A stretch of DNA of 64,000 nt from CAWAPS01 sp963783945 (GCA_963783945.1 CAWAPS010000024.1:372001-436000), one strand, 5' to 3'; positions 35,699-45,878 are shown, numbered from the stretch's first letter. Numbers and translations: made by a program. The notes: generated by a model not told the origin, from the sequence alone.

Positions 35699-37132
35699 AT
35701 GGACCAGGCGATGGACGAGGTGCTATTCGAGGACGCGTGCGGGCAGGCGGAAGCGATCCGGTCGCGGCGAGTGACACCCGCCGAGCTCGTAGACGCCTAC
35801 CTCGATCGGATAAAACGTTTCGACCCAATCGTCCGCGCTTTCGTCTCCGTAGCCGCCGACGCCGGGCTACAGGCGGCCGCCGCAGACGACCCGCACGTCC
35901 ACGATCGTCCGTTCGATGGTGTCACAGTGTCGATAAAGGACGTGGAGGATGTGGCCGGCCTACCGACGACCCATTCTTGCCAGGCCCTCGCCGGCAACGT
36001 CGCCGCCGAAGACGGTCCGCTAACTCGGCGTTTGCGCCAAGGCGGCTTCGTGGTGCTCGGCAAGACAAATGTGCCGGAGTTCTGCAGTGACATGACCATC
36101 TCCAAGCTGAACGGCCCGTGCCGTAACCCGTGGGACCTCGAGCGCACGCCGGGGGGGTCCAGCGGCGGCGCGGCGGCCGCGGTTGCGGCCGGCCTGTGTG
36201 CCATAGCCCACGGCACCGATGGGGCGGGTTCAGTGCGGGTGCCGGCGGCGTGGTGCGGGCTCGTCGGCTTGAAACCGTCGCGTGGGCTGGTGGCCTACGG
36301 CCCCGAGGAGGGACCGGCCTACTTCGGCACCTCGGGCCCGGGCGTGCTGTGCCGGTCCGTTCGCGACGCTGCCGCATTCCTGGACGTCATCGCTCCGCCC
36401 GGACCGTGGACACCGGCGCGAGACCGGCCGTACGCGGAGGCGACGGGGCCGACGTCACAACGGCTGCGGTTCGGCCTGTGCACGACACCCCCGATGGGCG
36501 CGGTAGACCCCGAGTGCGCGGCGGCGGCGAACGCCGCCGCGGCCTTGCTCGAGGATCTCGGGCACCGGGTGGAGCCGGCTGAACCAGCCTGGGATGTGAT
36601 CCTCGAGGCCGCGTTCGGACCCATGGAGGTGCCAGGCCCCGCCGCGCTGGTGTCAGCGGACGACTACGAGCAAGTCGAGCCGAGGAACCGGGCGATGGTC
36701 GGCCACTTGGCGACACTGACGGTCCTGGACCACCACCGCTGGGTGGAGGCGGCGCGAGCCGCGGGGAAGCGCTTCCGCCAGTTGTGGTCGACCATAGACG
36801 TCCTCGTGACGCCGACCGTCGGCATGCTGCCGCCGCCGTTGACCTGGGCCCGGTGGGACGATGACAACGAAGCGCACCGGGCCCGCTTCGCGACCTTCCC
36901 GAACTTCGCCCAGCCCTTCAACGTGTCGGGCCAGCCGGCGATCAGCCTTCCCTTGGGCTGGTCCGGCAGCGGGCTGCCGATCGGAGTGCAGCTGGTCGGC
37001 CGGCCCCTCGGTGAACCGACGTTATTCCAGATCGCATCCGAGCTCGAACGGGCCCGTCCGTGGGCGGAGCGGATCGCCGAGCCGGCGCGATCCCTCCACC
37101 TGGCCACCGTGCCCCCGACCCCCCACCAGTAG
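35699..37132 (+). CDS. Amidase-signature hydrolase
   Basis: 477 residues from the ATG at 35699. The Ser-cisSer-Lys triad is visible: VSIKDVEDV (Lys), GGSSGGAAAAVAAG (cis-Ser) and IAHGTDGAGSVRVPA (Ser nucleophile region). Cleaves a carboxamide, ester-like amide or cyclic amide in the cytoplasm. The cyclase-family gene starts 9 bases after its stop and an epoxide hydrolase follows, so the three form a short operon. Confidence 0.9.
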   Translation: MDQAMDEVLFEDACGQAEAIRSRRVTPAELVDAYLDRIKRFDPIVRAFVSVAADAGLQAAAADDPHVHDRPFDGVTVSIKDVEDVAGLPTTHSCQALAGNVAAEDGPLTRRLRQGGFVVLGKTNVPEFCSDMTISKLNGPCRNPWDLERTPGGSSGGAAAAVAAGLCAIAHGTDGAGSVRVPAAWCGLVGLKPSRGLVAYGPEEGPAYFGTSGPGVLCRSVRDAAAFLDVIAPPGPWTPARDRPYAEATGPTSQRLRFGLCTTPPMGAVDPECAAAANAAAALLEDLGHRVEPAEPAWDVILEAAFGPMEVPGPAALVSADDYEQVEPRNRAMVGHLATLTVLDHHRWVEAARAAGKRFRQLWSTIDVLVTPTVGMLPPPLTWARWDDDNEAHRARFATFPNFAQPFNVSGQPAISLPLGWSGSGLPIGVQLVGRPLGEPTLFQIASELERARPWAERIAEPARSLHLATVPPTPHQ

Positions 37133-37140
37133 GGAGACCA

Positions 37141-38115
37141 ATGACCGTTTACCCGACGCAAGATCGTCCGCCGACCGAGGACGAGGTTCTCGCCTATTTC
37201 GATTCGCTGTCGAACTGGGGTCGCTGGGGTGACGACGACGAGCGGGGAACTCTGAACCACGTCACCCCCGAAACGCGCAAGCGCGCCGCGGCCGCTGTCC
37301 AACACGGGATCAGCGTGTCGTGCGCGTGGGAGCTGGATGCCGGCCCTGGCAGCCTCGAGCGTCACACGATGGCTTTCCGCACCGCCTCCGAGCTGGCCGG
37401 CACCGAGAACGCCATACCGGGCGAGGAGCAGGCGCGCTGGGGCTCCTCGGGAGAGCACCTGTGCTTTACGTTCCACGGCGTGCTCCACACCCACGTCGAC
37501 TCTCTTTGCCACATCTTCTGGGACGGCAAGATGTACAACGGCAGGCCGTCCGAGCTGGTGACCGCCGACGAAGGAGCGACCGCGTGCGCCGTCACCTCGG
37601 CCGCCGACGGGATGCTGACCCACGGGGTGCTGTTCGACATCCCCGCCCTGCGCGGGGTGCCGTGGCTCGAGCCCGGCGAGCCGGTGTACCCGGAGGACCT
37701 GGAGGCCGCGGAGGAGCGTCAGGGTGTCCGGGTCGAAGCCGGCGACGCCATTCTCCTTCGCACCGGCGCCGGCCGGATACGCCACGAGAGCAGTGCCGGT
37801 TCGGATGACCCGACCCACGGCATGCGGTCAGGCTGGCACGCATCATGTTTGCCCTGGTTCGCCGAGCGGCAGGTTGCCTATATCGGCTGCGACACCGCGA
37901 ACGACACCATGCCCTCGGGTTACCCCGGGATCTTCATGCCGGTCCACGCCGTGGGTCTGACCGCCATGGGTCTGTGGCTGTTGGACAACTGCGACCTGGA
38001 GTCCTGCGCAGCCACCGCGGACGAGCTGCGGCAGTGGGATTTCCTTCTCTCCGTGTGCCCGCTCCGGATGAGCGGCGTGTCCGGCAGCCCGGTCAATCCC
38101 ATCGCCACTTTCTGA
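37141..38115 (+). CDS. Cyclase-family metal-dependent hydrolase (kynurenine formamidase-like)
   Basis: 324 residues from the ATG at 37141 (GGGAG upstream). GVLHTHVDSLCHIFWDG (about 117-133) matches the HxGTHxD-type metal motif of PF04199; PIATF ends the protein. The family includes formamidases, isatin hydrolases and uncharacterised cyclases that open amides or lactams with Mn or Zn. Context between an amidase and an epoxide hydrolase supports an amide- or lactam-opening role. Confidence 0.86.
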   Translation: MTVYPTQDRPPTEDEVLAYFDSLSNWGRWGDDDERGTLNHVTPETRKRAAAAVQHGISVSCAWELDAGPGSLERHTMAFRTASELAGTENAIPGEEQARWGSSGEHLCFTFHGVLHTHVDSLCHIFWDGKMYNGRPSELVTADEGATACAVTSAADGMLTHGVLFDIPALRGVPWLEPGEPVYPEDLEAAEERQGVRVEAGDAILLRTGAGRIRHESSAGSDDPTHGMRSGWHASCLPWFAERQVAYIGCDTANDTMPSGYPGIFMPVHAVGLTAMGLWLLDNCDLESCAATADELRQWDFLLSVCPLRMSGVSGSPVNPIATF

Positions 38116-38117
38116 TC

Positions 38118-39290
38118 GTGGCACCAACTGACCCACGAACAACGGAGATGATCCCTTTCCGGGTGGTGTTCGACCCCGAAGCCGTGACCGACCTGCGCCG
38201 GCGTCTGCGGAACACGCGGTGGCCCGAGCGGGAGACCGTCGACGACTGGTCCCAGGGGGTGCCGCTGGCCTTCGTCCAGGAACTGGCCAACTATTGGTGC
38301 CGCGAATACGACTTCGACGCGGCCGAGGCCCGGATGAACGCGTGGCCCCAGTTCACGACCGGCGTCGACGACATCGAGATCCACTTCCTCCACGCCCGGT
38401 CGCTGGAGCCCGGCGCCCTCCCACTGGTGATCACCCACGGGTGGCCTGGCACGTACGTTGAGTTCCTCGAGGTCATAGGGCCGCTGACCGACCCGGTCAC
38501 CCACGGCGGTAACGCGGCCGACGCCTTCCACGTCGTGTGCCCGTCGCTACCCGGCTTCGGCTTCAGTTCCAAGCCTTCCACCCGCCACCGCGGCGTCCCC
38601 TGGATCGGCGACGCCTGGGCCACCCTGATGGACCGTCTCGGCTACGAGCACTTCGCCGCCCAGGGCGGCGACTGGGGCGCCGCCGTCACCAATTATCTGG
38701 GCCAGGCGCACAGCGACCGCGTCACCGGCATCCACGTCAACATGCCGCTGGCCCCGGTCGGCCCGCTCACGGACGACGCCACCGATTTCGAGCGACAAAG
38801 CTACGAGGACTACGAATGGCACCAACGCTGGGGATCGGCCTACCAGCAGCAGCAGGCGACCCGGCCGCAGACCCTTGGCTACGGCCTCGTTGATTCGCCG
38901 GCCGGCCAGCTGGCTTGGATCGTGGAAAAGTTCTGGGCCTGGACGGATTGCGAAGGCGACCCGTACACGATCTTCACCCCCGAGCAGCTCCTCGACAACG
39001 TGACGATTTACTGGCTCACGGCCACCGGCCCGTCGTCGGGGCGCCTCTACTGGGAGAGCGCCTCGACCGACCCGGGTCTGGTCGCCAAGATCTCGGGCCC
39101 GGTCACGGTCCCGACGGGGTGCTCCGTCTTCCCCCGCGAGATCCGCCGGCCCTCACGCCGGTGGGCGGAGCAGGTGTACCCGAACCTGCACTACTGGAAC
39201 CACCCCGAGCGCGGCGGCCACTTCGCCGCCTTCGAGCAGCCGGCCCGGTTCGTCGAGGAGGTACGCGCCTCGTTTCGGCCCCTCCGTTAG
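38118..39290 (+). CDS. Epoxide hydrolase (EHN-domain alpha/beta hydrolase), copy 2
   Basis: About 390 residues from the GTG at 38118, two bases after the cyclase stop (an ATG at 38148 is an alternative; its GGAG is too close). IPFRVVFDPEAVTDLRRRLRNTRWPE is the EHN domain, THGWPGTYVEF the oxyanion segment, AQGGDWGAAV the nucleophile Asp, and RGGHFAAFEQP the His. It hydrolyses epoxides to diols. Paralogue of 30890-32038, and it keeps the standard GGDWG motif. Confidence 0.89.
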   Translation: MAPTDPRTTEMIPFRVVFDPEAVTDLRRRLRNTRWPERETVDDWSQGVPLAFVQELANYWCREYDFDAAEARMNAWPQFTTGVDDIEIHFLHARSLEPGALPLVITHGWPGTYVEFLEVIGPLTDPVTHGGNAADAFHVVCPSLPGFGFSSKPSTRHRGVPWIGDAWATLMDRLGYEHFAAQGGDWGAAVTNYLGQAHSDRVTGIHVNMPLAPVGPLTDDATDFERQSYEDYEWHQRWGSAYQQQQATRPQTLGYGLVDSPAGQLAWIVEKFWAWTDCEGDPYTIFTPEQLLDNVTIYWLTATGPSSGRLYWESASTDPGLVAKISGPVTVPTGCSVFPREIRRPSRRWAEQVYPNLHYWNHPERGGHFAAFEQPARFVEEVRASFRPLR

Positions 39291-39303
39291 CCCGCGACGG
39301 CGA

Positions 39304-40578
39304 CTACGAGGCGGAGCCGGTTTCGCAGGTCGGCTTGCTGCCGTTGGACATCGCAGGTACTCCGTTCTTGACCTGGAACGTGAACCAGCAGTCGACCGGA
39401 TGAGGGTGGCCGGCAATGAAAGTCAATGGCGGCGCGGTCCCCTGCAAGGTATCCCCTTTGAGCGATTGGAGCCCATTGACGATGGCTGCCGCAGTTGGGG
39501 TGGCGCTGGGGCCGATGCCTCCCGCTTTCACCGCGTCCTCCAGGAGCAGCCCGGAGGCCCACGGCTCGACCGAGGCGCCGCCACTCCAGAACTGGCTCGA
39601 CGAAGTGCCGGGTTCGTACTTGTTGACGGCCGCGTTCATGGCGTTGACCGCCGGGTTGTTGGCGAAGAAAGGAAGATCGTTCGCCTCGTACCAGGAGTTG
39701 GTCTTGATGCCCGGAGTGGAGGTCATGCTGGTGCTGAAGCTGGCGCCACTGGAGATGTAAAGGGGATGGAATCCCTGGGTCGTGCAGTTCTCGGCCACCC
39801 GTTCGAATACCGGGTCCACGTCGCCGTTGAGCAGACCGTCTATGTTCATCTGCTGCGCCGCCACGCATTGAGCCGTGTAGTTGGGTGCGGTAGCCGCAAC
39901 CTCGGCCTTGTAGGCCACCGGAGTCCCGAGCTGTTTGCCGGGCGCCGAAATGAGCCCAGCCGTCTCCGAGCAGATGGGAGCTTCGGCGCAGTAGAAGTAC
40001 CCGAGCTTGGTCGCTCCCGCCTCCTTGCCTGTGGCCACGAGTGAGTAGGCGACGGCGTCTTCGGTCTCGCCCTCGGGGTAGAAGTCCGGATTCGTATAGA
40101 AAGGGATCTCGTTGACGTTGCCTCCGACGACCGGCACGTTCGCGGCCTGAACGGTGGAGGCCCAAGCCTGATCGACGAGGGAGAAGTCCATGATGGCAAC
40201 TGCGCCGTCGGACAAGACAGTGTGGACGTCTGCCACCGAATTGCCGGGGTTGGCCGCGTCGTCCTCATTGATGAGCTGCACACGGTGACCATTTATCCCG
40301 CCCGCCGCGTTTACGGAGTCAGCCCAGGCCTGGTAGACCTTCGCGGCCGGCGCGTCGTCGGCTCCCAGGGCGCCGGAACAGCTGCAAATCACCGCCACCT
40401 TGATCGGGGACCCGGTTGCCCGGCCCGAGGGCGGGGTTTGACCCGATGGCGTGCTGCCCGCTGGCGTGCTGCCGGAGCTGGTACTCGAGGAAGCACTGTG
40501 GCTACTCGACGAACACGCACCTAGCGTCACGGCCATTGCGAAAGCGCCCAGGATCGACAGGGCCTTCCATTGTCGCAT
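39304..40578 (-). CDS. ABC solute-binding lipoprotein (Leu/Ile/Val-type), copy B1
   Basis: 424 residues. Signal peptide with lipobox LGAC (Cys22), a Ser/Thr/Pro linker, then SPIKVAVICSCSGALG, NAAGGINGHRVQL and FYTNPDFYPEGETEDA. Three cysteine-bearing segments (YFYCAEAPIC, AQCVAA, VAENCTTQG) are shared with copy B2 at 47797, so disulfides are likely outside the cell. No transporter genes are adjacent. It is divergent from the alcohol dehydrogenase at 40829 across 250 bases. Confidence 0.87.
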   Translation of the reverse strand: MRQWKALSILGAFAMAVTLGACSSSSHSASSSTSSGSTPAGSTPSGQTPPSGRATGSPIKVAVICSCSGALGADDAPAAKVYQAWADSVNAAGGINGHRVQLINEDDAANPGNSVADVHTVLSDGAVAIMDFSLVDQAWASTVQAANVPVVGGNVNEIPFYTNPDFYPEGETEDAVAYSLVATGKEAGATKLGYFYCAEAPICSETAGLISAPGKQLGTPVAYKAEVAATAPNYTAQCVAAQQMNIDGLLNGDVDPVFERVAENCTTQGFHPLYISSGASFSTSMTSTPGIKTNSWYEANDLPFFANNPAVNAMNAAVNKYEPGTSSSQFWSGGASVEPWASGLLLEDAVKAGGIGPSATPTAAAIVNGLQSLKGDTLQGTAPPLTFIAGHPHPVDCWFTFQVKNGVPAMSNGSKPTCETGSAS

Positions 40579-40828
40579 TATTACTCCCCCCTAAACGGAT
40601 GAAATGGGCGTCCCCCAAAAGTGCCCACTCTTGCCTACTACACGGCTGAGTACAAGCTGGATAAGTATTTAGCAAAGCATAGTTTCGCTGTCAAGTCAGG
40701 TACCCCGGGTCCTGAGCGAGGTCACGGTGAGAGATCGTATTGACACTTGGCGCCAGGTCCTGCGACGCTCACGTCCAGGACGCACATAGTCTGACGATCT
40801 GCAGTGACCCTGACAGGAGGCAAGCCGA

Positions 40829-41953
40829 ATGCGAACCAGAGCAGCCGTGCTGTTCACCGTGCCCGGGAAGTGGGAGGTGACCGAGATCGAGCTCGAGCCA
40901 CCTGGGCCAGGGGAGCTATTGGTGAAGATGGGCGCGGCCGGGCTGTGCCACTCGGACGACCACATCCTGATGGGTGACATTCCTGTGCCCCCCGGGGCGC
41001 TGCCTGTCGTCGGAGGCCATGAGGGCGCCGGCATCGTGGCCGAGGTGGGCCCGGATACCCCGGGGTGGAAGGTCGGAGAGAAGGTCGTCCTGACCTTCCT
41101 GCCGGCCTGCGGGATCTGCCGCTGGTGCGCCTCAGGCATGCAAAACCTCTGCGACAACGGGGCCCGGATCCTCTCCGGCGTGAGAGAGGACGGGACCACG
41201 CGGATGAGCTTCGACGGCCGGCCGGTCGGCCAGGGCGCCGGCGTGGCCACCTTCAGTGAGTGGTCGACGGTGTCGGTGCAGTCGGCCGTCAAGTGTCCCG
41301 ACGACGTCCCCTTGGGAGCCGCCGCCCTGACGAGCTGCGGGGTCTCCACCGGATGGGGGTCGGCGGTCCGGTCGGCCGATGTCAGGCCAGGCGACGTCGT
41401 CATCGTCATGGGTGTGGGGGGCATCGGTATGAACGCGGTTCAGGGCGCCGCCCATGCCGGGGCGTCCGTCCTCATCGCCGTCGACCCGGTCGAGATGAAG
41501 CGTTCCGCCGCCCTCAACTTCGGAGCGACCCACGCGTTCGAGACGATGGATGAGGCGACGGAGGTGGCGCGGGGCTTCACCAACGGCCAGGGGGCCGACT
41601 CGTGCATCGTGTGCGTCGGGGTCACAACCGGCGAGGACATCGCCAAGGCCGTCGACTCCATACGCAAGGCGGGGACGTGCGTCATGACCGGGCTGCCGCG
41701 AGTACAGGATGACGTGGCTATACCGATCTCGATCCGTCACGTCGTCCTTTATCAAAAGCGCCTGCAAGGCGCCCTCTTCGGTGCGTCGAGTCCGACGAAG
41801 GACATTCCGGCCATGCTGGAGATGTACCGTCAGGGGCGGCTGAAGCTGGACGAGCTGATAACCACTCGCTACAGCCTCGAGGGTATCAACGACGGTTATG
41901 CGGATATGAGGGCCGGGCGGAACATTCGCGGGATCATCGACTACGGCGACTGA
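40829..41953 (+). CDS. Zinc-type, probably NDMA-dependent, alcohol dehydrogenase
   Basis: 374 residues. LCHSDDHILMG (Zn-Cys and following residues), GHEGAGIVAEVG, CGICRWCASGMQNLC (structural Zn cysteines), and VVIVMGVGGIGMNAVQGA (NAD fold) match the mycofactocin-associated NDMA-dependent ADH family of actinobacteria. It oxidises alcohols with a tightly bound NAD. AGGAGG lies about 9 bases upstream. No mycofactocin genes are visible in the window. Confidence 0.88.
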   Translation: MRTRAAVLFTVPGKWEVTEIELEPPGPGELLVKMGAAGLCHSDDHILMGDIPVPPGALPVVGGHEGAGIVAEVGPDTPGWKVGEKVVLTFLPACGICRWCASGMQNLCDNGARILSGVREDGTTRMSFDGRPVGQGAGVATFSEWSTVSVQSAVKCPDDVPLGAAALTSCGVSTGWGSAVRSADVRPGDVVIVMGVGGIGMNAVQGAAHAGASVLIAVDPVEMKRSAALNFGATHAFETMDEATEVARGFTNGQGADSCIVCVGVTTGEDIAKAVDSIRKAGTCVMTGLPRVQDDVAIPISIRHVVLYQKRLQGALFGASSPTKDIPAMLEMYRQGRLKLDELITTRYSLEGINDGYADMRAGRNIRGIIDYGD

Positions 41954-41977
41954 GCTCCCGTCGCAACCACTACGCCA

Positions 41978-43216
41978 CTAAGGGCCACAGCGCGGCCCCG
42001 GCGTGAACGAGATCGGCAAGTACTCCGGACCTCGGGCGAATGAAGGCGGGGCGTAGTGAGGCCGGTCTCCTTCGGTGATCCGGATGTCACGCAGCCGCGA
42101 CAGGACTTCCTCGAACACGATCCGCAGGTTGAGACGCGCCACGTTGGACCCTATGCAACGGTGCGGTCCCCCACCGAAGGACAGGTGCCGGTTCGGAGAT
42201 CGGCCGAACTGGAGCTCAGCCGGACCGTCGAATTCGTCGGGATCGCGGTTTGCTCCTCCGAAGTGGATCAGAACGGCGTCCCCCTTCTTCAGTTGCCTTC
42301 CACCCAGTTCCACATCGCGGGTGCACACCCGGAACAGCGACACCACGGGTGGCTCGAGACGCAGTGTCTCGTCGAAGATCTTCGGGATCAGGCCCGGGTC
42401 ACGTCGCAGCCGCTCCTGGAGGTCCGGACGCTCGATCAACATCATCATGGCGGAGCCGATGGCATCGTTGGTGGTGAAGAAACCACCCAAAATCAACAGG
42501 CGGACGGCACCGGAGACTTCCTCGCCGGTAAGCGGACGCCCGTCCACGGAGCCGTGGAGGAGGGCATCGATGACGTCCACCCTGCGGGGAGACGTCCGGC
42601 GCCGCTCGATCAACTCGTCCACCCAGTTCATCCAAGCCACCGCCGCCTGCCCGCGTTCGACGGGGTCGGCGGATTCAACCATCTTCTTGTTGTACTGGAG
42701 AGTGCGCTGGAGCTGATCCTCGTCCTCAATCCCGAACACCGCCCGGTACAGCATCCGAGCGGGCACCAGATACGCCAGCTGGCCCGCCAGGTCGCAGTGG
42801 CCGTCCTCGATGAAGTCATCGATCAACTCCGTGACGATCCCCCGGACCTTGGGCTCATACCCGGCGACGGCCTGAGGTGAGAGGAACGGATTCATCAGAC
42901 GGCGAAAATCCCGCTGCAGCGGCGGATCAGTGCTGATCGGCGGGGTGTCGCCGACTCCCGCGCTGAACGTCTCGGCCTCCATCAACAGTCGGTAGTCGGA
43001 GCTGAACGTCCGCCACTCCTGGGCGACCTCGAGCACATCGTCGTACCTGGTCACCACCCACATGCCCCGGCCGGCCCCTCCCGACTCGGTCGATGCATCG
43101 CTGTGGGCCACCGGGCAGGTTGCCCGCAGGTGGTCAACCACCTCCCACATGTGATCGGCCAGATGCGGGTGCTTGAGCGAGTAGTGCTGTTCGAAGTACT
43201 CGAGGTCCGCGCTCAT
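41978..43216 (-). CDS. Cytochrome P450, copy 3
   Basis: 412 residues. The I-helix is LLILGGFFTTNDA (240-252), with Phe in the acidic position; ExxR is ETLR (283-286); the haem loop is FGGGPHRCIG with Cys354. It is convergent with the alcohol dehydrogenase gene; a P450 hydroxylation followed by alcohol oxidation is plausible. No ferredoxin gene is present. Confidence 0.92.
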   Translation of the reverse strand: MSADLEYFEQHYSLKHPHLADHMWEVVDHLRATCPVAHSDASTESGGAGRGMWVVTRYDDVLEVAQEWRTFSSDYRLLMEAETFSAGVGDTPPISTDPPLQRDFRRLMNPFLSPQAVAGYEPKVRGIVTELIDDFIEDGHCDLAGQLAYLVPARMLYRAVFGIEDEDQLQRTLQYNKKMVESADPVERGQAAVAWMNWVDELIERRRTSPRRVDVIDALLHGSVDGRPLTGEEVSGAVRLLILGGFFTTNDAIGSAMMMLIERPDLQERLRRDPGLIPKIFDETLRLEPPVVSLFRVCTRDVELGGRQLKKGDAVLIHFGGANRDPDEFDGPAELQFGRSPNRHLSFGGGPHRCIGSNVARLNLRIVFEEVLSRLRDIRITEGDRPHYAPPSFARGPEYLPISFTPGPRCGP

Positions 43217-43392
43217 ATGGATCCACTCCGGCTCTGGATAATGGCCTCCACCTTAACCTGGAGGTCGTCGAGATCGCGCCGAACGACAGCGCATGGCGGA
43301 CCAGCCCGAGCGGGGACTAGGACCCCGTGTCACTCCGACCCGCAAGACCGCTAGCCTTGGGGTGGGCACCGCGTCTGCCAGGAGGTTCAGAG

Positions 43393-43743
43393 ATGGAACG
43401 TGGCCCACACGACGAACCTTTCGACCATGGCATGTCCGACAGGGAACGCCAGGCCCTGGCCACCCTGGAAAGCGCGCTCAATCGAAAAGGCCGCTCCATC
43501 GGGGGGCTATGGAGGTGGCTGCGCTTTCGCCTCCTCGTGGCCTGGGGTCCGCGGCTGGCCTTGGCCGGCGGCCTCGTGCTTGCCCTCGCCGGTCTGGCCG
43601 TCATGGTGGCGGAGTTGAGCACCGACATCTGGAGAGCCTTTGGCGGCGAGCTCATCCTGACCGTGGGGGCTTTGCTGATCGGCAAAGGCATCCAGCTGCG
43701 CTGGTACCGGGCCCACCCGGAACACGCGCTACGCCGGCGCTGA
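43393..43743 (+). CDS. DUF3040-family small membrane protein
   Basis: 116 residues from the ATG at 43393 (GGAGG upstream). MSDRERQALATLESAL is the DUF3040 N-terminal helix, followed by two hydrophobic segments (about 55-75 and 88-105) and a basic C-terminus (LRRR). The family is widespread in actinobacteria and of unknown function. It stands alone between the P450 and the secreted amidase. Confidence 0.75.
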   Translation: MERGPHDEPFDHGMSDRERQALATLESALNRKGRSIGGLWRWLRFRLLVAWGPRLALAGGLVLALAGLAVMVAELSTDIWRAFGGELILTVGALLIGKGIQLRWYRAHPEHALRRR

Positions 43744-43862
43744 GACTGACCGAGACAGTCAGGGCGACGAAATCTTCTCTTAATCCAACCGGAATCGTTG
43801 CGTAAAGAGACCACGTTTACTGTTCGACCGTGACACAGGTCAAACGATAAGCGGAGGTCGTG

Positions 43863-45878
43863 GTGCCAGAAACGCCGGTGATAGAAGGGACTGACCAAGC
43901 AGGATCAGAGTCTCACCATGCGGTAACAGCGGTGTCACGCGGCCGGTTCAGCCGCCGCGCCCTCCTCGGAGGCGCCGGCGCCCTGGCTGCGGGTGGCGCA
44001 CTGTCTGTGACGGTTCCCGGCGTGGCCAGCGCGGCCTCGACCTCATCCCCGTCACCTCCGGTCGCGAGCGGATCTCGAGCCGCCAGTCTCACGGACCCCT
44101 CCCTGCTACCGGCCGTCTCGTCCATTCCATCCCGGCGCCGGTTGGTGGACTACGAGGTTGTCGAGCTGGCGGCCATGTTGCGGGCCCGCCGCATCTCCAG
44201 CGTGGAGGTCACCCAGGCCTACCTGGACCGTATCGACGCTCTCAATGGCCCGTTCGAGACCTATGGCGATGACGGCTACTACAACGCGTTCGTCCGGATC
44301 AACGCCGACGCCGCGCTCGCCGCGGCAGCCGCGGCCGACCGGGCCCTGGCCGGCGCCCGGCGGGGCGGCCCTCCCGTTTCGTTGCTGTGTGGGATCCCTA
44401 TGGGCATCAAGGATTCGGTGGGTATACTGGGGTTCAGCACCCAGGACGGAAGTCCGGCTTTCGCCGGAAACGTGGCGCTGCAGGACGCTACTGTCGTCGC
44501 CAGGTTGAGGGCAGCCGGTGTCGTACTTATCGGAAACACCATTTGCTCCGCATTCTCCGGTTCGATAACCGGCACCTTCGCCGGGAATGCCTGGAATCCC
44601 CTGTATGTGCCGGGCGGCTCGAGCCAGGGGTCGGGGGTGGCGCCCATCGCCCGCCTGGCCGCCGCCTGCATCGCCGAAGAGACCGGCGGCAGCATCATGA
44701 TGCCGTCAGCGGCCAACGGGGGCAGCGGCATCAAGCCCTCGCTCGGAACCGTGTCCATCGCCGGCCTGATGCCGCTCTCCCCCGGCTACGACGTCCTCGG
44801 GCCTATAAGCCGTAGCGGTCGGGACTCCGCGCTCATCCTGAGCACCATATTGGGCCCCGATCCGTTCAACGATCCGCAGACACTCTCGGCGCCGGACCCC
44901 TTTCCTCGCATTCCGATGATCGCCCGCTCGGGGCGTAAGCCCTTGGCCGGCACCACCATCGGCGTCCCCCAGACCGACTGGATGATCTCCGGCGGAAAGA
45001 TCCAAACTGGAGTCAGTCCGCAATCTGTATACGGGGCCGGCCACCTGGCCGTGTTCAATCGACTGGTCGGGGAGCTCCAAACGATGGGGGCGGCCGTGGT
45101 CGACTTCCCCGGCCTCGACATGACGGACTTCTCCCTGAACCCGTACTTCTCCAATCCCGATGTCCTGGCTACCGTGGACGGATCATCGGTTTCTCCCTCG
45201 ACCGCTGTTGTCAACGCCAACCGGTACGAGGTGCGTTACGCCGATGCGGTCTCCGACTTCTGTAACAGCGGCATTCCCACTGCCGCGTCGGTCACCACTC
45301 TCACCAGCCAGTACGGGCGAAGAGCCCCCGGCGCGTCGTCCGCCAGCTTCGCCAGCGCCGATACCTTCAATGGAGGGATCACCGCCGCCGTGCGTTATGA
45401 AGGCGAGCAGCGCCGCCGGGCACTGATTACGAACTATGCGGCCGCCCTGAACGCTCACAACGTGGACTTCATGCTGGTGTTCAGCCTGGGCGATGTCATA
45501 GGACTGCGATCAGGAGGGTCCGGGTTCCCGGTGTACCGGGCGTATTACCAGGTACCCAATGCTCTCGGCTGGCCCATGGTCAGCTTCCCCGTCGGATATG
45601 TGCAGGGGCTGGCGGTCTCGGCCCAGTTTTGGGGTCCTCGATTCTCCGAACCCACCCTCGTGCAAGCGATGATCGACTATCAGGCCCGTTTCCCGGGATA
45701 CAACTCCGTGGCTCCGGCCGATCCGGTGGTTCCGCCGCCATCGACACCGACAGTGGCTGCCGGGCCCAATCTCGTCGCTCCGGCGGCAAAGCCCGCCGGC
45801 CTGGGTGTGGTCGACGACGGCCCCAGCAATGACCCCCTGGTCGGTGAGGCGCAGCTTCGGGCCATGATGAACTCATGA
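43863..45878 (+). CDS. Tat-exported amidase-signature protein
   Basis: 671 residues from the GTG at 43863 (GGAGG 5 bases upstream). The Tat signal is SRGRFSRRALLGGAGALAAG, with a likely cut after VASA. The amidase fold is shown by IPMGIKDSVGI (Lys) and GGSSQGSGVA (cis-Ser region), then EETGGSIMMPSA. It is longer than cytoplasmic amidases, with insertions and a Pro-rich tail. It is expected to act outside the membrane on an amide or peptide. The small gene at 45875 overlaps its end (ATGA). Confidence 0.83.
   Translation: MPETPVIEGTDQAGSESHHAVTAVSRGRFSRRALLGGAGALAAGGALSVTVPGVASAASTSSPSPPVASGSRAASLTDPSLLPAVSSIPSRRRLVDYEVVELAAMLRARRISSVEVTQAYLDRIDALNGPFETYGDDGYYNAFVRINADAALAAAAAADRALAGARRGGPPVSLLCGIPMGIKDSVGILGFSTQDGSPAFAGNVALQDATVVARLRAAGVVLIGNTICSAFSGSITGTFAGNAWNPLYVPGGSSQGSGVAPIARLAAACIAEETGGSIMMPSAANGGSGIKPSLGTVSIAGLMPLSPGYDVLGPISRSGRDSALILSTILGPDPFNDPQTLSAPDPFPRIPMIARSGRKPLAGTTIGVPQTDWMISGGKIQTGVSPQSVYGAGHLAVFNRLVGELQTMGAAVVDFPGLDMTDFSLNPYFSNPDVLATVDGSSVSPSTAVVNANRYEVRYADAVSDFCNSGIPTAASVTTLTSQYGRRAPGASSASFASADTFNGGITAAVRYEGEQRRRALITNYAAALNAHNVDFMLVFSLGDVIGLRSGGSGFPVYRAYYQVPNALGWPMVSFPVGYVQGLAVSAQFWGPRFSEPTLVQAMIDYQARFPGYNSVAPADPVVPPPSTPTVAAGPNLVAPAAKPAGLGVVDDGPSNDPLVGEAQLRAMMNS

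Noticed and set aside
37845..38117. Possible longer start for epoxide hydrolase copy 2
   Set aside because: The extension overlaps the cyclase-family gene out of frame; the EHN domain begins after 38118.
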